DNA of 64,000 nucleotides from Cyclina sinensis (lineage: Eukaryota > Mollusca > Bivalvia > Venerida > Veneridae), in contig JAAONU010000013.1 of NCBI GenBank assembly GCA_012932295.1, positions 44,158,627 to 44,222,626 of the forward strand, read 5' to 3'. Shown piece after piece: positions 10,762 to 23,399 of the stretch. The notes below the pieces were generated by a model. It ran no database searches. It was given only the letters and a program-made list of their open reading frames with translations, and was not told the DNA's origin. How positions within the stretch are numbered: the stretch's first letter is position 1; the number at the start of each line of letters is the position of its first letter. A program made the translations under genes and the position numbers.

Positions 10762-12473
10762 CTGAAAATAATTAAGGAAAAATACTGAGCATATTTTTTT
10801 ATCTATCAACTTGCTCCGACCACTGGTCGTTAGTAAAGTAACTTTACTTTCCACTGGAAAGAAATATTTTTCGTACATTTCTTCAAGAGAATTTTACATA
10901 GTTTTCATTTGAAGTAAGATATAACTGTATAATTATGAAGCCTTTGACAATTCAGAAAACAAAAACGACCATGAACTGTGACTGTACTGTGTCTTGTTGC
11001 GGCGTTTTCTTTAGCTATCTCGTACTAAGAAAAATTGCATCAGCAGAATTATTCCTTTCTACTTTGCTTCACGTTTTTCTCGTCACACTGAGTTGAAATA
11101 ATGTATGATTTTTAAACGGCCACTGTCACAACCATCTGCATCTAAATTACATGTGAAATGATTTCAAGTTCTGACAAGTGTTTGAGTATGCACGCGAAAA
11201 CATCGAGGCTAAAGAAATAAGCAAATTCCTTGTGATTTACTTGACGTTGTTGAGTATAGCTGCAATCCTTCATTAATTTTGTATCTATTCTCAGAATCTT
11301 ATACAGAAATACATTAAGGAAAAAACAGCTATCAAATTATTAAAGGTTATTTACGTCAGTATCAAATTGCGGATCAAGAACGCCAAACGCGTAGTACAGT
11401 CGTCTTCTTTTCAAAAATTCTAATATGTTTTTTTACACGCAGACGACATCGATGTCTAGGATAGATGTTAGCTATAATACATGTATCTTGATTGTCAGTA
11501 AAGTTGATCAGAAGCAGCAGACGCGCTGAATGATAATTTGATAAATTGAAAACGGACCACGTGAAGTATGAATACTATAGACCAGAACGTCGTCAATTAA
11601 ATTTGTAAACAAGTGCACGAGAAGTGTATTTCAATTAAGTAAATAAAACAATTTTCCTTCAACTTTTCATCGTTTTAAATTACACGCAAATTGTGCTTAT
11701 TCACAGCAAAAAAAAAAGGTGCATAGTTATTATCAATTTTAAATTTTAATTTAAGAAGTGACAAAAAATGAAATAAATGCTTTCTTATTGATTCATATTA
11801 AGAAAAAAAAAATATATCACGTAAAGGGAGTCGGATCAAAGGCCGAATTCACTTTTATGTCAGCTTTGTGAATTCAATTGGGCAACTCTTCTGCGGAATG
11901 AGACTTGTACATATTTTATCTTAATTAGTTTAACCTTTCTAGTAAATTAGACTTGGTTACAACTTGTAACAAAGGTGCGAAGTAACAATTTCATTTTTTA
12001 ATAATAAGCTGGGCGGAAGCGCAAGTTATTTCTCAAATTTCTTTATGATATAACGAGTAATTGCGCGTAAATATTCATAAATTTCAGTATTCAAGAAAAA
12101 TAATTTATGATGAAGAATGTTGATGAATTGATTGAAATGAAAAGTGGAGGCCATGAGAAAACTTTTGAAGGTTTTTAAGTGCGGGATTATTTGCAGATTT
12201 ATGTGTGCCCATTATGTTGACCAAGGACAGGATTTTTACGTTTTAACACGCAACGACTCCAGATCTTATGCAAAAGAAAAAAAAGTACTATGTAATAGCA
12301 TTGCATCCAGTGGGTAACATTGTAAGTTACTTTATCTCAATGTTTATGTTGTAATAGAGGGGAAAGAAATCTGTACTCTCTGTTTAGTGTACGTATTGTT
12401 ACTTATGGTTCCTCTTGTCCTGATAAAACACGAAATGATAGTGTATATTACTGTAGCTACAGCTGTTTTTCCG

Positions 12474-12475
<2 letters not shown>

Positions 12476-12519
<44 letters not shown>

Positions 12520-12649
12520 CGTGTGTGTGTGTGTGTGCGTGTGCTTGTGCGTGCGTGTGTGCGCGTGCGTGCGTGCGTGTGTGTGCGCATGTGCGTGCGT
12601 ATGCGTGCGCGTGCGTGTGTATGTGTGTGCGTGTGTGTGTGTGTGTCCC
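12476..12649. repeat. (GT)n/(GC) alternating purine-pyrimidine microsatellite
   Basis: About 170 bases of almost pure alternating purine-pyrimidine sequence (GTGT with GCGC and GTGCGT interruptions). The open frames through it on both strands (runs of Cys-Val or Thr-His) are artefacts of the repeat. Confidence 0.95.
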
Positions 12650-12739
12650 AAGCTAACGTTTTAGAGTAGAACAAAATAGAGAAGATCTGACGTGAACAGA
12701 ATGGATAAAAATATAACAAATAATGGATAAGCCATAGCA

Positions 12740-13010
12740 GCGCAAACCAGTGCAGCAGTGCAGAGTGCAGCTGAGCAAAGCAAAGCAGATTAAAGTACAG
12801 CTAAGCAAAGCAGAGCAGTGTACAGCAGAATACAGCTAAGCAAAGCAGAGCAGTGTACAGCTGAATACAGCTAAGCAAAGCAGAGCAGTGTCCAGCTGAA
12901 TACAGCTAAGCAAAGCAGAGCAGTGCAGAATACAGTTGAACAAAGCAAAGCAGTGTACAGCAGAGTACAGCTGAACAAAGCAGAGCAGTGCAGTGCAGAA
13001 TGACAGCACA
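12740..13010. repeat. 35-bp minisatellite, ~6-8 diverged copies
   Basis: The unit TACAGCTAAGCAAAGCAGAG plus CAGTGTACAGCWGAA starts at 12796, 12831 and 12866, a period of 35. It decays into AGCAGTGCAG and GAACAGA motifs on either side. Minus-strand frames across it are repeat artefacts. Confidence 0.85.
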
Positions 13011-14787
13011 AAATAGAACATATAAGTGCAGGACGAAATAGAACATAACGGAACAAATTTATCAGACACGAAAAAGGGCAAATTATTTGAGATAAAAGCA
13101 GAGTTAGAACAGAGTAATACAACATATCAGAACAGAACAAAGAGGATCAAGAACATACAAGAGATCAATATAAGACAGTGAATAAAAAATACAGAAGGGA
13201 GAGAGGACACTTAACTACTGCTTTCGTTTTATGTAGATCCATAGAAATAGAAAACAAATTTAAATTTTACTTTTAAAAGGAATTCGAGAGCATTCTCACA
13301 CAACAATTACATTTAAATTTCAAACCATTTCAGGACTAAAATGCAGTCACAAATTTTATGACTGTGTCGTTTGTTATTTCTGTAATTGTCGAAAATAATT
13401 TAGAATCAAATAATTTTCCAAATGACTGCTTATTCAATTTGATAAAAACATAAATAATGATGTTATGTTGACAAAGAAATTTTGTTTATGTCACTTTCAA
13501 CATTTTCATTCAACCATTATAAAATGTTTTGAAAATAAAATCATCAACCTAACCGCGAAGATTTTATCTTTTTAATAAAGATGTATAACTTCTCCAGGTC
13601 CAGCATCACAAAACCTCTCTTTTCGTATTCAAAAAATGCAAAACTTTCTTTTTATACCCATGCGAATCAAAATTGAAACACATTTATAACTTAACCGAAG
13701 TATTTAACAATATCTTTGTCAAAAAGAACCACGCCGTTAATGTGGTTGTAAATGATACCAATTTAGAAGCAATAAACCCAAGTTGATTATCGTCAAATTA
13801 ATAAAGTAACCACTAAAGTTGAGAATCAATTTTCACACAGGCGTAAAATACCTTTGAACATCGCCTTTACCATTCATGGAACATCTTAGACTTTCGGGTT
13901 AGACTATTTTTACAGCTTAACATTGGAGTGAAAAGCCGCGTGAATTGAGAAATGAGACCAAAGGACAAAAAAGTAAAGAAAAGATCAAAGAAAATATCGG
14001 TTTACACAAATTTCACAGTCTGTGGCACGTACAGAGATGGTTTTCTATAGCAGTTCTGTGGGGTAGTTGTATGTTAGAATACACAGAGTCTGTCCGATTG
14101 AAGTGGATTTGGAAAAGCATTAACTGCTGATTAAGATGTGTTTAAACAGTTTAATCGTAAAACGGGCTTTTAAAAATAGCTTTTTTTCATTCATATTGCT
14201 TAGATCAAACGTTATATAATCCAGTCATTCATAACAAAATTTTGTGACACAAAATCACACATGCTGTATAAATTTGTCCCATTTTCCTAGTATTTACAAT
14301 CACAAAGTAAAAGGTAATTTAGAAAAATATGCTTAAAATACATGTATGAATATTTTTCATTATCACAAAATTCAGATTAAATCGATTGTTTAAAACGTAA
14401 TGGCAGTGGCAGTGGCTTCAAACAAGACAATTTACAGGGTGCAGTGTGATTCAGTTACTACAAGATTCGAATCTTTAAATACTTCCACCGAACTTAAAAA
14501 GGTCGCATCTGCATTGGCACGATCCACGAGGTCAAGGACACCAAATCACTGAACCCCTCACTAATTCATATGCAGCCCCGTTACCGACTACTATCATTTG
14601 TGAGAAAGTTTGTAGTTTCTTACAGAGAATGCTAGTCAAGTACTGGTCCTTCCCAGGAAAATACCCGACCAATATGGTTTCGACTGTTAGAGGTTGTTAA
14701 ACTCATTTTAACCAGTAAGACTAACGGTTATGCCGTCAGAATTCAGTCTAGGGTGAAACTTTTTCATTCCAAAAACAAAAGCATTTT

Positions 14788-15000
14788 GGGTCAGTGGTCC
14801 AGTGGTAATTGGGACTGGTAATTCAGGGGTCGTGGATTCGATCTTCCGCTCACTCACTGACACAACTACTTGTCTGTTGGATTGCCATTTTAACAAGGTC
14901 CCCATGTATCGGTGCTGAACATACATCATGTAAAAGAGCCAGACAGAATGGGAAGCTGTCTGTATCTTGCAGTATTTCACACACCCTATAGTAACTATAG
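14788..15000 (+). mobile_element. tRNA-derived SINE-like element, family B, copy 1
   Basis: A plus-strand tRNA-like head has GTCAGTGGTCCAGTGGTAAT (box A-like) followed by GTCGTGGATTCGATC (box B-like). A body follows containing GGTCCCCATGTATCGGTGC and CTGTCTGTATCTTGCAGTAT. The body motifs recur at 16038, 1150 and, inverted, near 59.6 kb. Confidence 0.6.
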
Positions 15001-15100
15001 ATCAAGTCAAAGATACTAGATAAGACAAAAAAAATAATTGTTGAATGATACAAAAAGTAGAAAATGAAAAATAAATAAAAGAAAAGTCTTCAAAAAAATT

Positions 15101-15238
15101 GTGCACACTCAAATAGTAAGGTAAATAACAACGGATGTAGAAGAAAATATAGAAGATAAAAAAAAATTGTGCACACTCAAATAGTAAGGTAAATAACAAC
15201 GGATGTAGAAGAAAATATAGAAGATAAAAAAAAAATTT
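15101..15238. repeat. 68-bp tandem duplication
   Basis: Two essentially identical 68-bp copies start with GTGCACACTCAAATAGTAAG at 15101 and 15169 and end in poly-A tracts of slightly different length, which indicates a recent duplication. Confidence 0.95.
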
Positions 15239-16037
15239 GAAAAAAAATCTGTCAGGTGTGTCCTTTCTTACTGGTGAAATCGAAGACATATCTGGAACAA
15301 ATCATATATTTATATGTTTCTATGACAAATTAGATATCATAAATTAAATTCTAGAAATTATTAAACATCTAGAACGTGATTAGTTTAAATGCTACAATGT
15401 ATTTGTTCATTTTGAACAACAGTTTGTCTCTTTTGAAATGTTTTTTATATTTTTTTTTTAAGAGCCAGTTCTTTTTGCAGAAGAAGATCAAAAGCTTGTT
15501 TTCACGTGCAACTTGTAGATAATATTATGTTATAAAACTAACAGACTTTATTCTACCTTTCATCAAAGAAGTAATTTTGGTTGGTTAGATAATCAATTTC
15601 CAGAAAAAAGACCTGCTGTTTTATTTTTTTACATAACTCTTGAGTCCATGCTTGTGCTCAAAATGCACGTGCCGGAAGTAAATAATTTCCCAGCAGCCAT
15701 TATTCTTAGGTAAATATTTATCAAGGAACACAAAGCTTTATGAGGTGGGTGGGGAAGTGTTAAACACTAAATATTCCAGCTGTGTTGCCAGTCACATCGG
15801 TTTAGAACTTTTTTTCCTTTAGATCTGGGTACACTACACTGTGTACACGTGGAAATACACGTGCAGGGTTATCATAATTAAGTAAGCATCGCATAAACAA
15901 AAATGTTTCATCAGCATCGTAAATTTAATGTAATAATGCCAGACTTCACGTCTGTCATGAATAGTCAGGAATTAAAATATAAGAATGTTTTCAGAAGATA
16001 ATTAAATTTTGACGTAAACTATGAAAGATAAGAGTTT

Positions 16038-16225
16038 AGGAGTGGATCAGTGGTCCAGTGGTAATGCGCTCGATCCTCTGCCCCTTCGCTAACAGACATT
16101 AAACCGAGGTCCCATGTATCGGTGCATTGAGCACGGATACGAACCAGATGTGGAATGGGATACTTTCTGTATCTTGCGCTATCCCCCACAACCTAAAATA
16201 ACTTTGTGGGGAGTCAGTCATATGA
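16038..16225 (+). mobile_element. tRNA-derived SINE-like element, family B, copy 2
   Basis: It shares the head GATCAGTGGTCCAGTGGTAA and the body GAGGTCCCATGTATCGGTGC ... CTTTCTGTATCTTGCGCTAT with copy 1. The box B region is shortened, so the internal promoter is probably inactive. It ends near GTGGGGAGTCAGTCATATGA. Confidence 0.6.
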
Positions 16226-16607
16226 GCAATGCAGTTACTAACGATAAATAAACTCAAATAGAAAGAGAGAAGACATGAGAGTTATAATAATAAACATTCT
16301 AAAACAGCAAAGTGACTAAAGCTGGCAAAAATAATATCATTTATTATCTTCCTTTATCATGAAACGACAAAACTACGAAGAACGAGAACGAAAAAATAAT
16401 AAAAAAATACAGAATAAACTTTGTGATCACCTTTTGATGCATATATAAATGGCAGATGATATCAAAAGTGCTTGCAGCATCACTGCGTTTTTATTTACAC
16501 TGCTATATTGGTAGAGAAAATCGCATAAGAAAATATTTTGCCGGAAAAAATCAAAGATTTGTTACCCTACAATCTTTTTACGTTGATTTTACGATCAAAC
16601 ACAAAAT

Positions 16608-16846
16608 CAAAGATTTCTTACGTTGAAAAAACAGAAAATACTATCAAAAGACTGTTTAAAACTGTCAAGGTATGCGGTTTAGTTCCTTCAAAATACACTT
16701 AATATGTCTTTGCATCCTCGAAAGACCAAAGATTTCTTACGTTGAAAAAACAGAAAATACTATCAAAAGACTGTTTAAAACTGTCAAGGTACGCGGTTTA
16801 GTTCCTTCAAAATACACTTAATATGTCTTTGCATCCTCGAAAGACC
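16608..16846. repeat. 119-bp tandem duplication
   Basis: Copies start at 16608 and 16727 (CAAAGATTTCTTACGTTGAA) and end GCATCCTCGAAAGACC. They differ at about one position (TATGCGG versus TACGCGG), so the duplication is recent. A partial third relative lies just upstream (CAAAGATTTGTTACC, near 16552). Confidence 0.95.
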
Positions 16847-18844
16847 AGTGGGATTTTGGGTATTTGGTAATGTGATATTTTTTTTTCTGTTTAAAACGGT
16901 ACAGTTAGCATTGAACAAAACATTTATATTCATCAATGAATTTATATTTTTAAAAGTGATGTTATCAATAATTAAAACAGCTTTTTAATTTTTCTTATGC
17001 TTGTACAACTTTAGAAAGCCACATGTATCATTTCAGCATTCGGCGACAGTTTGACCAGTGAGTAAGGTGTGGTGTTGCCGTGCAACGGGTCTTCCGTTTA
17101 ATTAGATCTGAACTGAATTAAGGGCAATTATTAATAATCTGTTACTATTGTACATTTTTTTAACATAACTAGTCTAATACAGATATGTTATGTTTTTGGT
17201 ATGTTTTTGGTTCGTCTGTTAGAAATTTAACAAAACCTTTTTCACTTTTAGTGATAAAAATGTAGCGAAAAAATGTCCCATTTGCTCCCATGTTAAATAC
17301 GTTTGTTTTGAGATAAAGAAGAGATAGACGGCTTACTTTTCGGTATATACCAAACAAACGTGCCCGTGTGATCAAGATTTATGTACGAGTTTGTCCTGCG
17401 CTCTAAGTTACCCTGAAGTACTGTCTAGGTGATATCTACACTTACAGTAAGGATTTAAATATACCCTAGCGTACACATGATTTGAATAAAGTTTTCTTAT
17501 AATGATGACTTTGTGAAAAGTATAAATATGTAGTTTTTATTAATTTCCACATGTTTCGGCTTAATAACTGCACATTATATTAAAACAATTTATAGCTGTT
17601 GAATTTTCTATATAACATTCTCTGAAATATGCAGTCTGAGAACAAAAAATCCCTTTAAAAACAAGCTATAACTTAAGAAGATCTTTGAAATTATCTTAAC
17701 TGATTTTGTAACGACTGCAGATACAACGTGTCGAATGTGCAGACAGACGTACGGACGACACAGATAACGTCCTTTACAGACAGAAGAGGTAATTATCAAA
17801 CATTTTCTCCCTCATTTTCTTGTTATGTTTTATATATTCTGGCGTAATAATTAAATATTTAGATATGGTTTTGCAAGCAAAAAACTTATAATGATCAAGA
17901 ATACGATCAAGATCCAAAGCTTGGATGGCAGGCGCGCATGAAAATTCCTGTAGGGATTCGGAAGGCAAGCGCACGTGATAATGTAAAAGTCAATTTCGTC
18001 TTGAGTAATAAAAGACGCGCAACGCTGAAAACGAACTTTGATCAGTAATTTCTGAGAGTAATACCTGTCTGTATGTCTGTCAAGCAGGCCATTAAAATCT
18101 AACTACCGTTGCAGTAATGGTTTTCGCAGATTCAGAGTGGGATGTAATAATACCGTGCAGCAATTCTCGTTGTTTATGTACCATAATTTATGTGCAAGAG
18201 ATAAGAAAATCTGGCTGGCGATGCAAATACGACAGCCTGTAGAGAGCGATTCTATCATTACAGGAAACAGGTCGTTGCGATTTTATGCCAATGAAACAGT
18301 GTAGAACTAAAGTGTAATGAGCACTGGTAGTAATAAGTTTGATTAGCGTTAAATTCATTTTAGTTAATCATTCTCACAGACCAGTGGTAGCTATGGCGAC
18401 ACTAGCGACTGAAACAATTTTAATAAACGATTGACGATACTAGCAATCCCACAAAAATGCAATCATTCCGTTTCATTAGGAAAGATGAAACTAAAACGCT
18501 TTACACTCCAAAACTTGATTTACCCACAAACAAACCTTATTTACCGCAATCCACTTACAAACATTTGATTGGCAGTTTATTCAAGAATGGTTAATCTTCA
18601 AGCACGCCTTAAAATTTTATGGCTCCTAAAAGTTTAGGATTATTACAGTAGGCAGATAATTGAAAAGTGTTGCTGATAAACAGATGTTCAGTAAGAGTGT
18701 GTATTGTTCTATGTGCCGAGTGATATGATGTGGGTTTTTTCTCAGCTACCTAATAGAGTCTATCTATTTATCTTTACGACTTTATCTGTCATCGTTACTG
18801 GCTACGTATGACGACACTCCCAAAGTGTTTAGTTATTTAAAGAA

Positions 18845-18955
18845 TAGAGCAAGATACGGACTGCATCCCAGTTGAGCAGACATTCCAGATTCCATACATG
18901 TTTAGCCAAAATAAAACAAATAAAAAGGACATCGGTTTAAAGTCCGAAAGACAAT
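18845..18955 (-). mobile_element. SINE family B-like fragment, diverged
   Basis: It shares GGACATCGGTTTAAAGTCCG and GAAAGACAAT with the fragment at 59.6-59.75 kb and lies in the same orientation. A degraded GCATCCCA block precedes it. No tRNA head is visible. Confidence 0.35.
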
Positions 18956-19107
18956 AATGTATGTGTAGAAGATCGAAATGTGACCCATGGATTAAAAATC
19001 TAGTTAGTACCATTAGAACAAGAATCCGCTCTTAGATAAAAGTTGGTAATTGTTGCTGAGGTCAAAGCGAAAATGGCACAGTTAGTACATTAACTGATAT
19101 CACATTT

Positions 19108-19240
19108 AGACTGAAGAATGCGAGCAAATTGAAAGCTACGAATTAGGGGTCATAGACTGAATGAATACGACCAAATTGAAAGCTACGAATTAGGGGGTCA
19201 TAGATTAAAGAATACGACCAAATTGAAAGCTAGGAATTAG
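19108..19240. repeat. ~46-bp tandem repeat, 3 copies
   Basis: The unit contains AATTGAAAGCTACGAATTAG followed by GGGTCATAGA. Three copies are present with minor changes. Confidence 0.85.
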
Positions 19241-20514
19241 GGGTCACCTGTTAATACCTCACAGTCACGACTATAAAAGTTAATGAAAAATGTTAAATTA
19301 CAAAACAGTGCTTATTCATTCAGCTCCTGAAACAGTCACAACAATATACAGTTCCCGAAAACGAAAAGTCCTAAATTACCCAGCCCATACAAGAAAATTT
19401 GTTATTGAAATATAACTTTCTGTAACAATCTTAGTTAATTTTTAATTGGATGACAATATCTTACCCCGAGGTTAGTAGTTTACTGCATTAAAGTTAATAT
19501 ATAAAATATGTAAACAGAAATTTCAGTCAACTTTCATACCTATATCAAGTAATCAGTTTCAGCATATCGTTAGGGGTTGAGAAAAAAATCTTCCATCGGA
19601 ATACAGGCGCCAGCGGTACAGGTTTAGTTAAACACATAAATGTAGAATTTATTTCACACAAACTCTTTAAAATAGTTATAAAATTGTAAGTTATATCTGC
19701 TTTATTCTCGGGAAAACGATTTCAAGTTAATCTATGTGTATTTTACTTTCTTTTTTATGAAACCTTACTTTACGAAAAGAGAAAATATTAATTAAGTTAT
19801 CGTTTTTTGCCAGAGTTTTGTGACAGAAATAAATGAGGCATATATTTTTCTTTTAGAAAATTTCTTTTTGCATAAAATAATGAACATTCATTCATAAAGT
19901 TGTTTTGAATATGTTTGATACCTCTCCCCGTTAATCAGCATTTTATCGAACTAACTTTGATTTCGAATGATTTATGATATTTTTCTGTTTATGAAAAGTA
20001 AATTTACGGGCTGGAAAGACGATTAGCAACGAAAATGTGTTTCTTATTTTAGAAGAAAATTAAAAGGTTACTTTAATGTTATATTTTAACAGAATTATTA
20101 TTTTTAACATTCCACGACCTAGATTTATGTGTATTTCTTAAAGGTGTAGTAAAAAGTAATTGAATAGAATAACCTAGATTTTTTTCCCTTAGCTTAAATT
20201 TTCTTCCTGAATTTACTTTACATTTCCACAACAGATAATACAGGATGCGACTTTTACTCTTTTATTTTTTTAACATAGGACACTCAGAGAGCATTTAGTT
20301 TAGATAAAACATACATTAGTGGTGCATTTATATTATTGGTATTATCGTATTCAAATCATTGTTTCAAGGAGAAAATCTTGTTGAAATGACTCCTCTAAAT
20401 AGCAACTACCTACATGTAAAGAAGTTATTTAATAACAACAGTAATTTTCTGAATTTTCGGGTGGCAGTCCGAGGCTATCCGGCACTAATTACAATATGAC
20501 GTTAAGTGTTTTTT

Positions 20515-20518
20515 GTAT

Positions 20519-20549
<31 letters not shown>

Positions 20550-20830
20550 TTCAAGATTGAAAATATGTTTAAGGTTTTTAATGAAAACTGTAAAAATTTT
20601 CCGCCATTTTTTAAGTACCCCAGTTCGAGGTGATTTGTATCTGTTCGGTTTGATGATGGTTCAAACCGCTGTTTTACACTTAACCACAACATAAAGTGAG
20701 CAGGAGGACAGAAGTGATTATTTTATTATGATTTTATCATTATTATTTTATTATTATTTTATCAGTACTATTTTATTATGATTTTTTATCATTATCACTT
20801 TATTATGATTATTATGATTTTATCATTATC
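20515..20830. repeat. TTTA microsatellite and ATT/ATC-rich degenerate repeats
   Basis: (TTTA)n occupies ~20517-20552. From ~20715 to 20832 there are repeated blocks of TTATTATGATTTTATCATTA. Confidence 0.85.
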
Positions 20831-21524
20831 ATAAAACCAAGCTCACTTCGAAACAATTCTGTACTTTTTGTTCATTACAAAAGGTACCAAGAACAAAATA
20901 AAGTAACAAAAGCATCCCTGTTGTAAATTCTCCGATGATGTATTCAATGGAAGAAGATTTTAAAAAGTAATTCAACAGTGACTTCCCCATAAGTTAGTCT
21001 ATACTTTTTTGAGTGAAAACCAATCTCTATCGTAAATATGACATCTTTACGGCGTATAATTACGTAAAATGTTTTAAAAATAGGGAACGAGTTAACACAG
21101 AGTGGACGTTCTTCTGTACGTCTGCTCTTCAGATGAATTAAACGCACGGTATTTTGCGTTCAGAATGCCGTCTTTTAAATATTTTTGCTCCACGTTTCAG
21201 TACAGAAGACAAAATTGCGAATAGCCGCTAGTATGTCATATTTATGTTATCAGAAATTTAATGAAAATCACAAAATTAATTGTTCTAATGGTAGACTCGG
21301 CACGATCTGCAAACGTATGATGGATTTTGAAGGTAATTATATCCCCATTTTACTGACTACAGGAAAACCGGAGTTACGTATCAACACGAAGATCAAAATA
21401 TGTTTTATTTGTATTTGTGGAGCATGTCAAAATGTTTCTAATATTTCAACGACGACAACGACAACCCTAGACTGGTATTTAACTATTCGTCCATAGGTAA
21501 TAATGTCACTTGACAATTTTTTGA

Positions 21525-21541
21525 GGTGACAGTCTGTCACC
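21525..21541. repeat. Short perfect hairpin
   Basis: GGTGACA and TGTCACC flank a three-base loop, with further TGTCAC/GTGACA words on both sides. No gene context explains it. Confidence 0.6.
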
Positions 21542-23399
21542 ACGTGACATCCTTCTGTCAATAAAGTATGCATTTGAATCGGCATGAAATGCGTATTTTA
21601 TTCTATTCGGCAATTAATCAAGCAAACTACTTTAAGATCGTGGTATAGGCTTTAAAGACGGGCTTAATCTCCAGGCACTGAGATATCGTCGTTTTCATTT
21701 TCATTACACGCGGAAGAATGTAGGGATAATGTTAACAAGACTTTTACCATTGTTTTACTTCAACAAGACTGAAGCAAATTTCGCTAATTTCAATCTTGCA
21801 TTTTCTACCAAACATAGCTGATTGTTATAAGACAATTAACTAAATTTCCAGTAAAAACTCTTTTACCAAACTCTAGAGTACAGTTCTTTCCTACAAAGTT
21901 AATTTAATAATTATATAAAATAAAGTTCCTTTCTTAGCTAATCTTCGGGTCAAATGATTTCCATACTAAGTTTACTGCAAATGGAATTCTGTTCTGTTCT
22001 GTTCTATCGAACAATACCTGTCTGATAATACTTATATTGGTGTTGTCGATACCAAGAACTAGAGTAAAGGTACGCCATAGGAATGATTATTTTATCTATT
22101 CTTATTAAAGATTAAGCCTTTTAATCACCTTTTTTCAATATGAAAAGTAAGAGAGAATCAAATCTAAAGTTTAAAGGAACAATGTGAGGATTTTCATGAT
22201 AATTTATGCGCTGGACAAATACTTTCATTCACTCCCACGTTGGTTTCAAAGTCATACTCTAAGGAAACATCATACGTGTTTGAAAGAAAAAAACATAAAC
22301 GTTTTAATCTGCATTTACTTGTCAACAAAGGTAGGATTTACAACTTTATCGAACAATACGAAAATATCATTTATTTCCGCAACTTCACCGCTCAATCCTT
22401 TTATCATTGTATGAGTAAAAGTTATGCAGATTTTTCTCTGTCTAATTTGTATTCTAAACATTCCAAATATGTATTGATTCATCCGTACTGTGAAATAGTT
22501 TCAGTACCTACGCATTGTTTTAACTTAGCATATTTAATCAAGTTTTTTTGTCAATTAATGAATGCTGAAACATGTGTCGTTTGTTTAGTGGAGGGTAGTA
22601 CACATGTGTCTGGTTTGCTGAATGAAGTCAGCTATTCTTCAACCTGAACCTAAATCGTTTAAAATGTCAACCGTTTTATTTTAAACATCAATATTTTAAG
22701 GGCAGTATTCCTGCTAAATGGACACCAGGTTTAAGTTAATACAGCTGTGGTTTTGTTGCATAGCAATCGAGTAAAAATAAATAATTCAAATAAAACTTGA
22801 AAAGTTGCAAATAAAAGAAAATATGAACATTAAGGAGCCAATCCTTATTAAAACAGCAAGTAAAATTTATTCTGTTTTCTACCAGGAAAATATAAGATCC
22901 GTGGGCATTATAATCACTTTTCACTAACACCACATAACTCCTCCTTTTCCTGAGCAAGTAGTGCAGCCTCGCAATTCTGTGTAAGAATATCTATATACAT
23001 GTACCAGGATGTAAAATTATAAAATATACATACTTTATAAAAAATTCAAAGCTCACTGGTTTTTTTTTCATTCTGTTTCATGCTACATGTATTATGGAAA
23101 GTTAAGAACGTAGTTATGTGCATTTCAATGTATAAACATGGACGGGGATATGTAATGCCTTTTAATGCTGTAAATTCTCTTTTCCTAACTTGTTCATGAA
23201 TTATATATATATTTTCATAGTGTCTGCTTTTATCTGAATATTTATTTTGAAAGATTATAAAAATATATCTATATTGCATCTATTTGCATGGAAAAATGAA
23301 AATGCCGTTTTTTTCTTTTGTTCGCTTTTAAAATAAAAGGAAAACTAATTTAGGAAGCCGTTCTTCTGCCTTTAATCTCATTTTCCTCGCATTCATCAC

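Noticed and set aside
12387..12719. Open frames of Cys-Val or Thr-His repeats on both strands
   Set aside because: They are translations of the GT microsatellite.
22240..22647. 135-codon plus-strand frame
   Set aside because: It is the longest non-repeat frame without a known domain, but its composition matches the AT-rich background and it lies in a Wnt intron. It could be reconsidered if transcript evidence appears.
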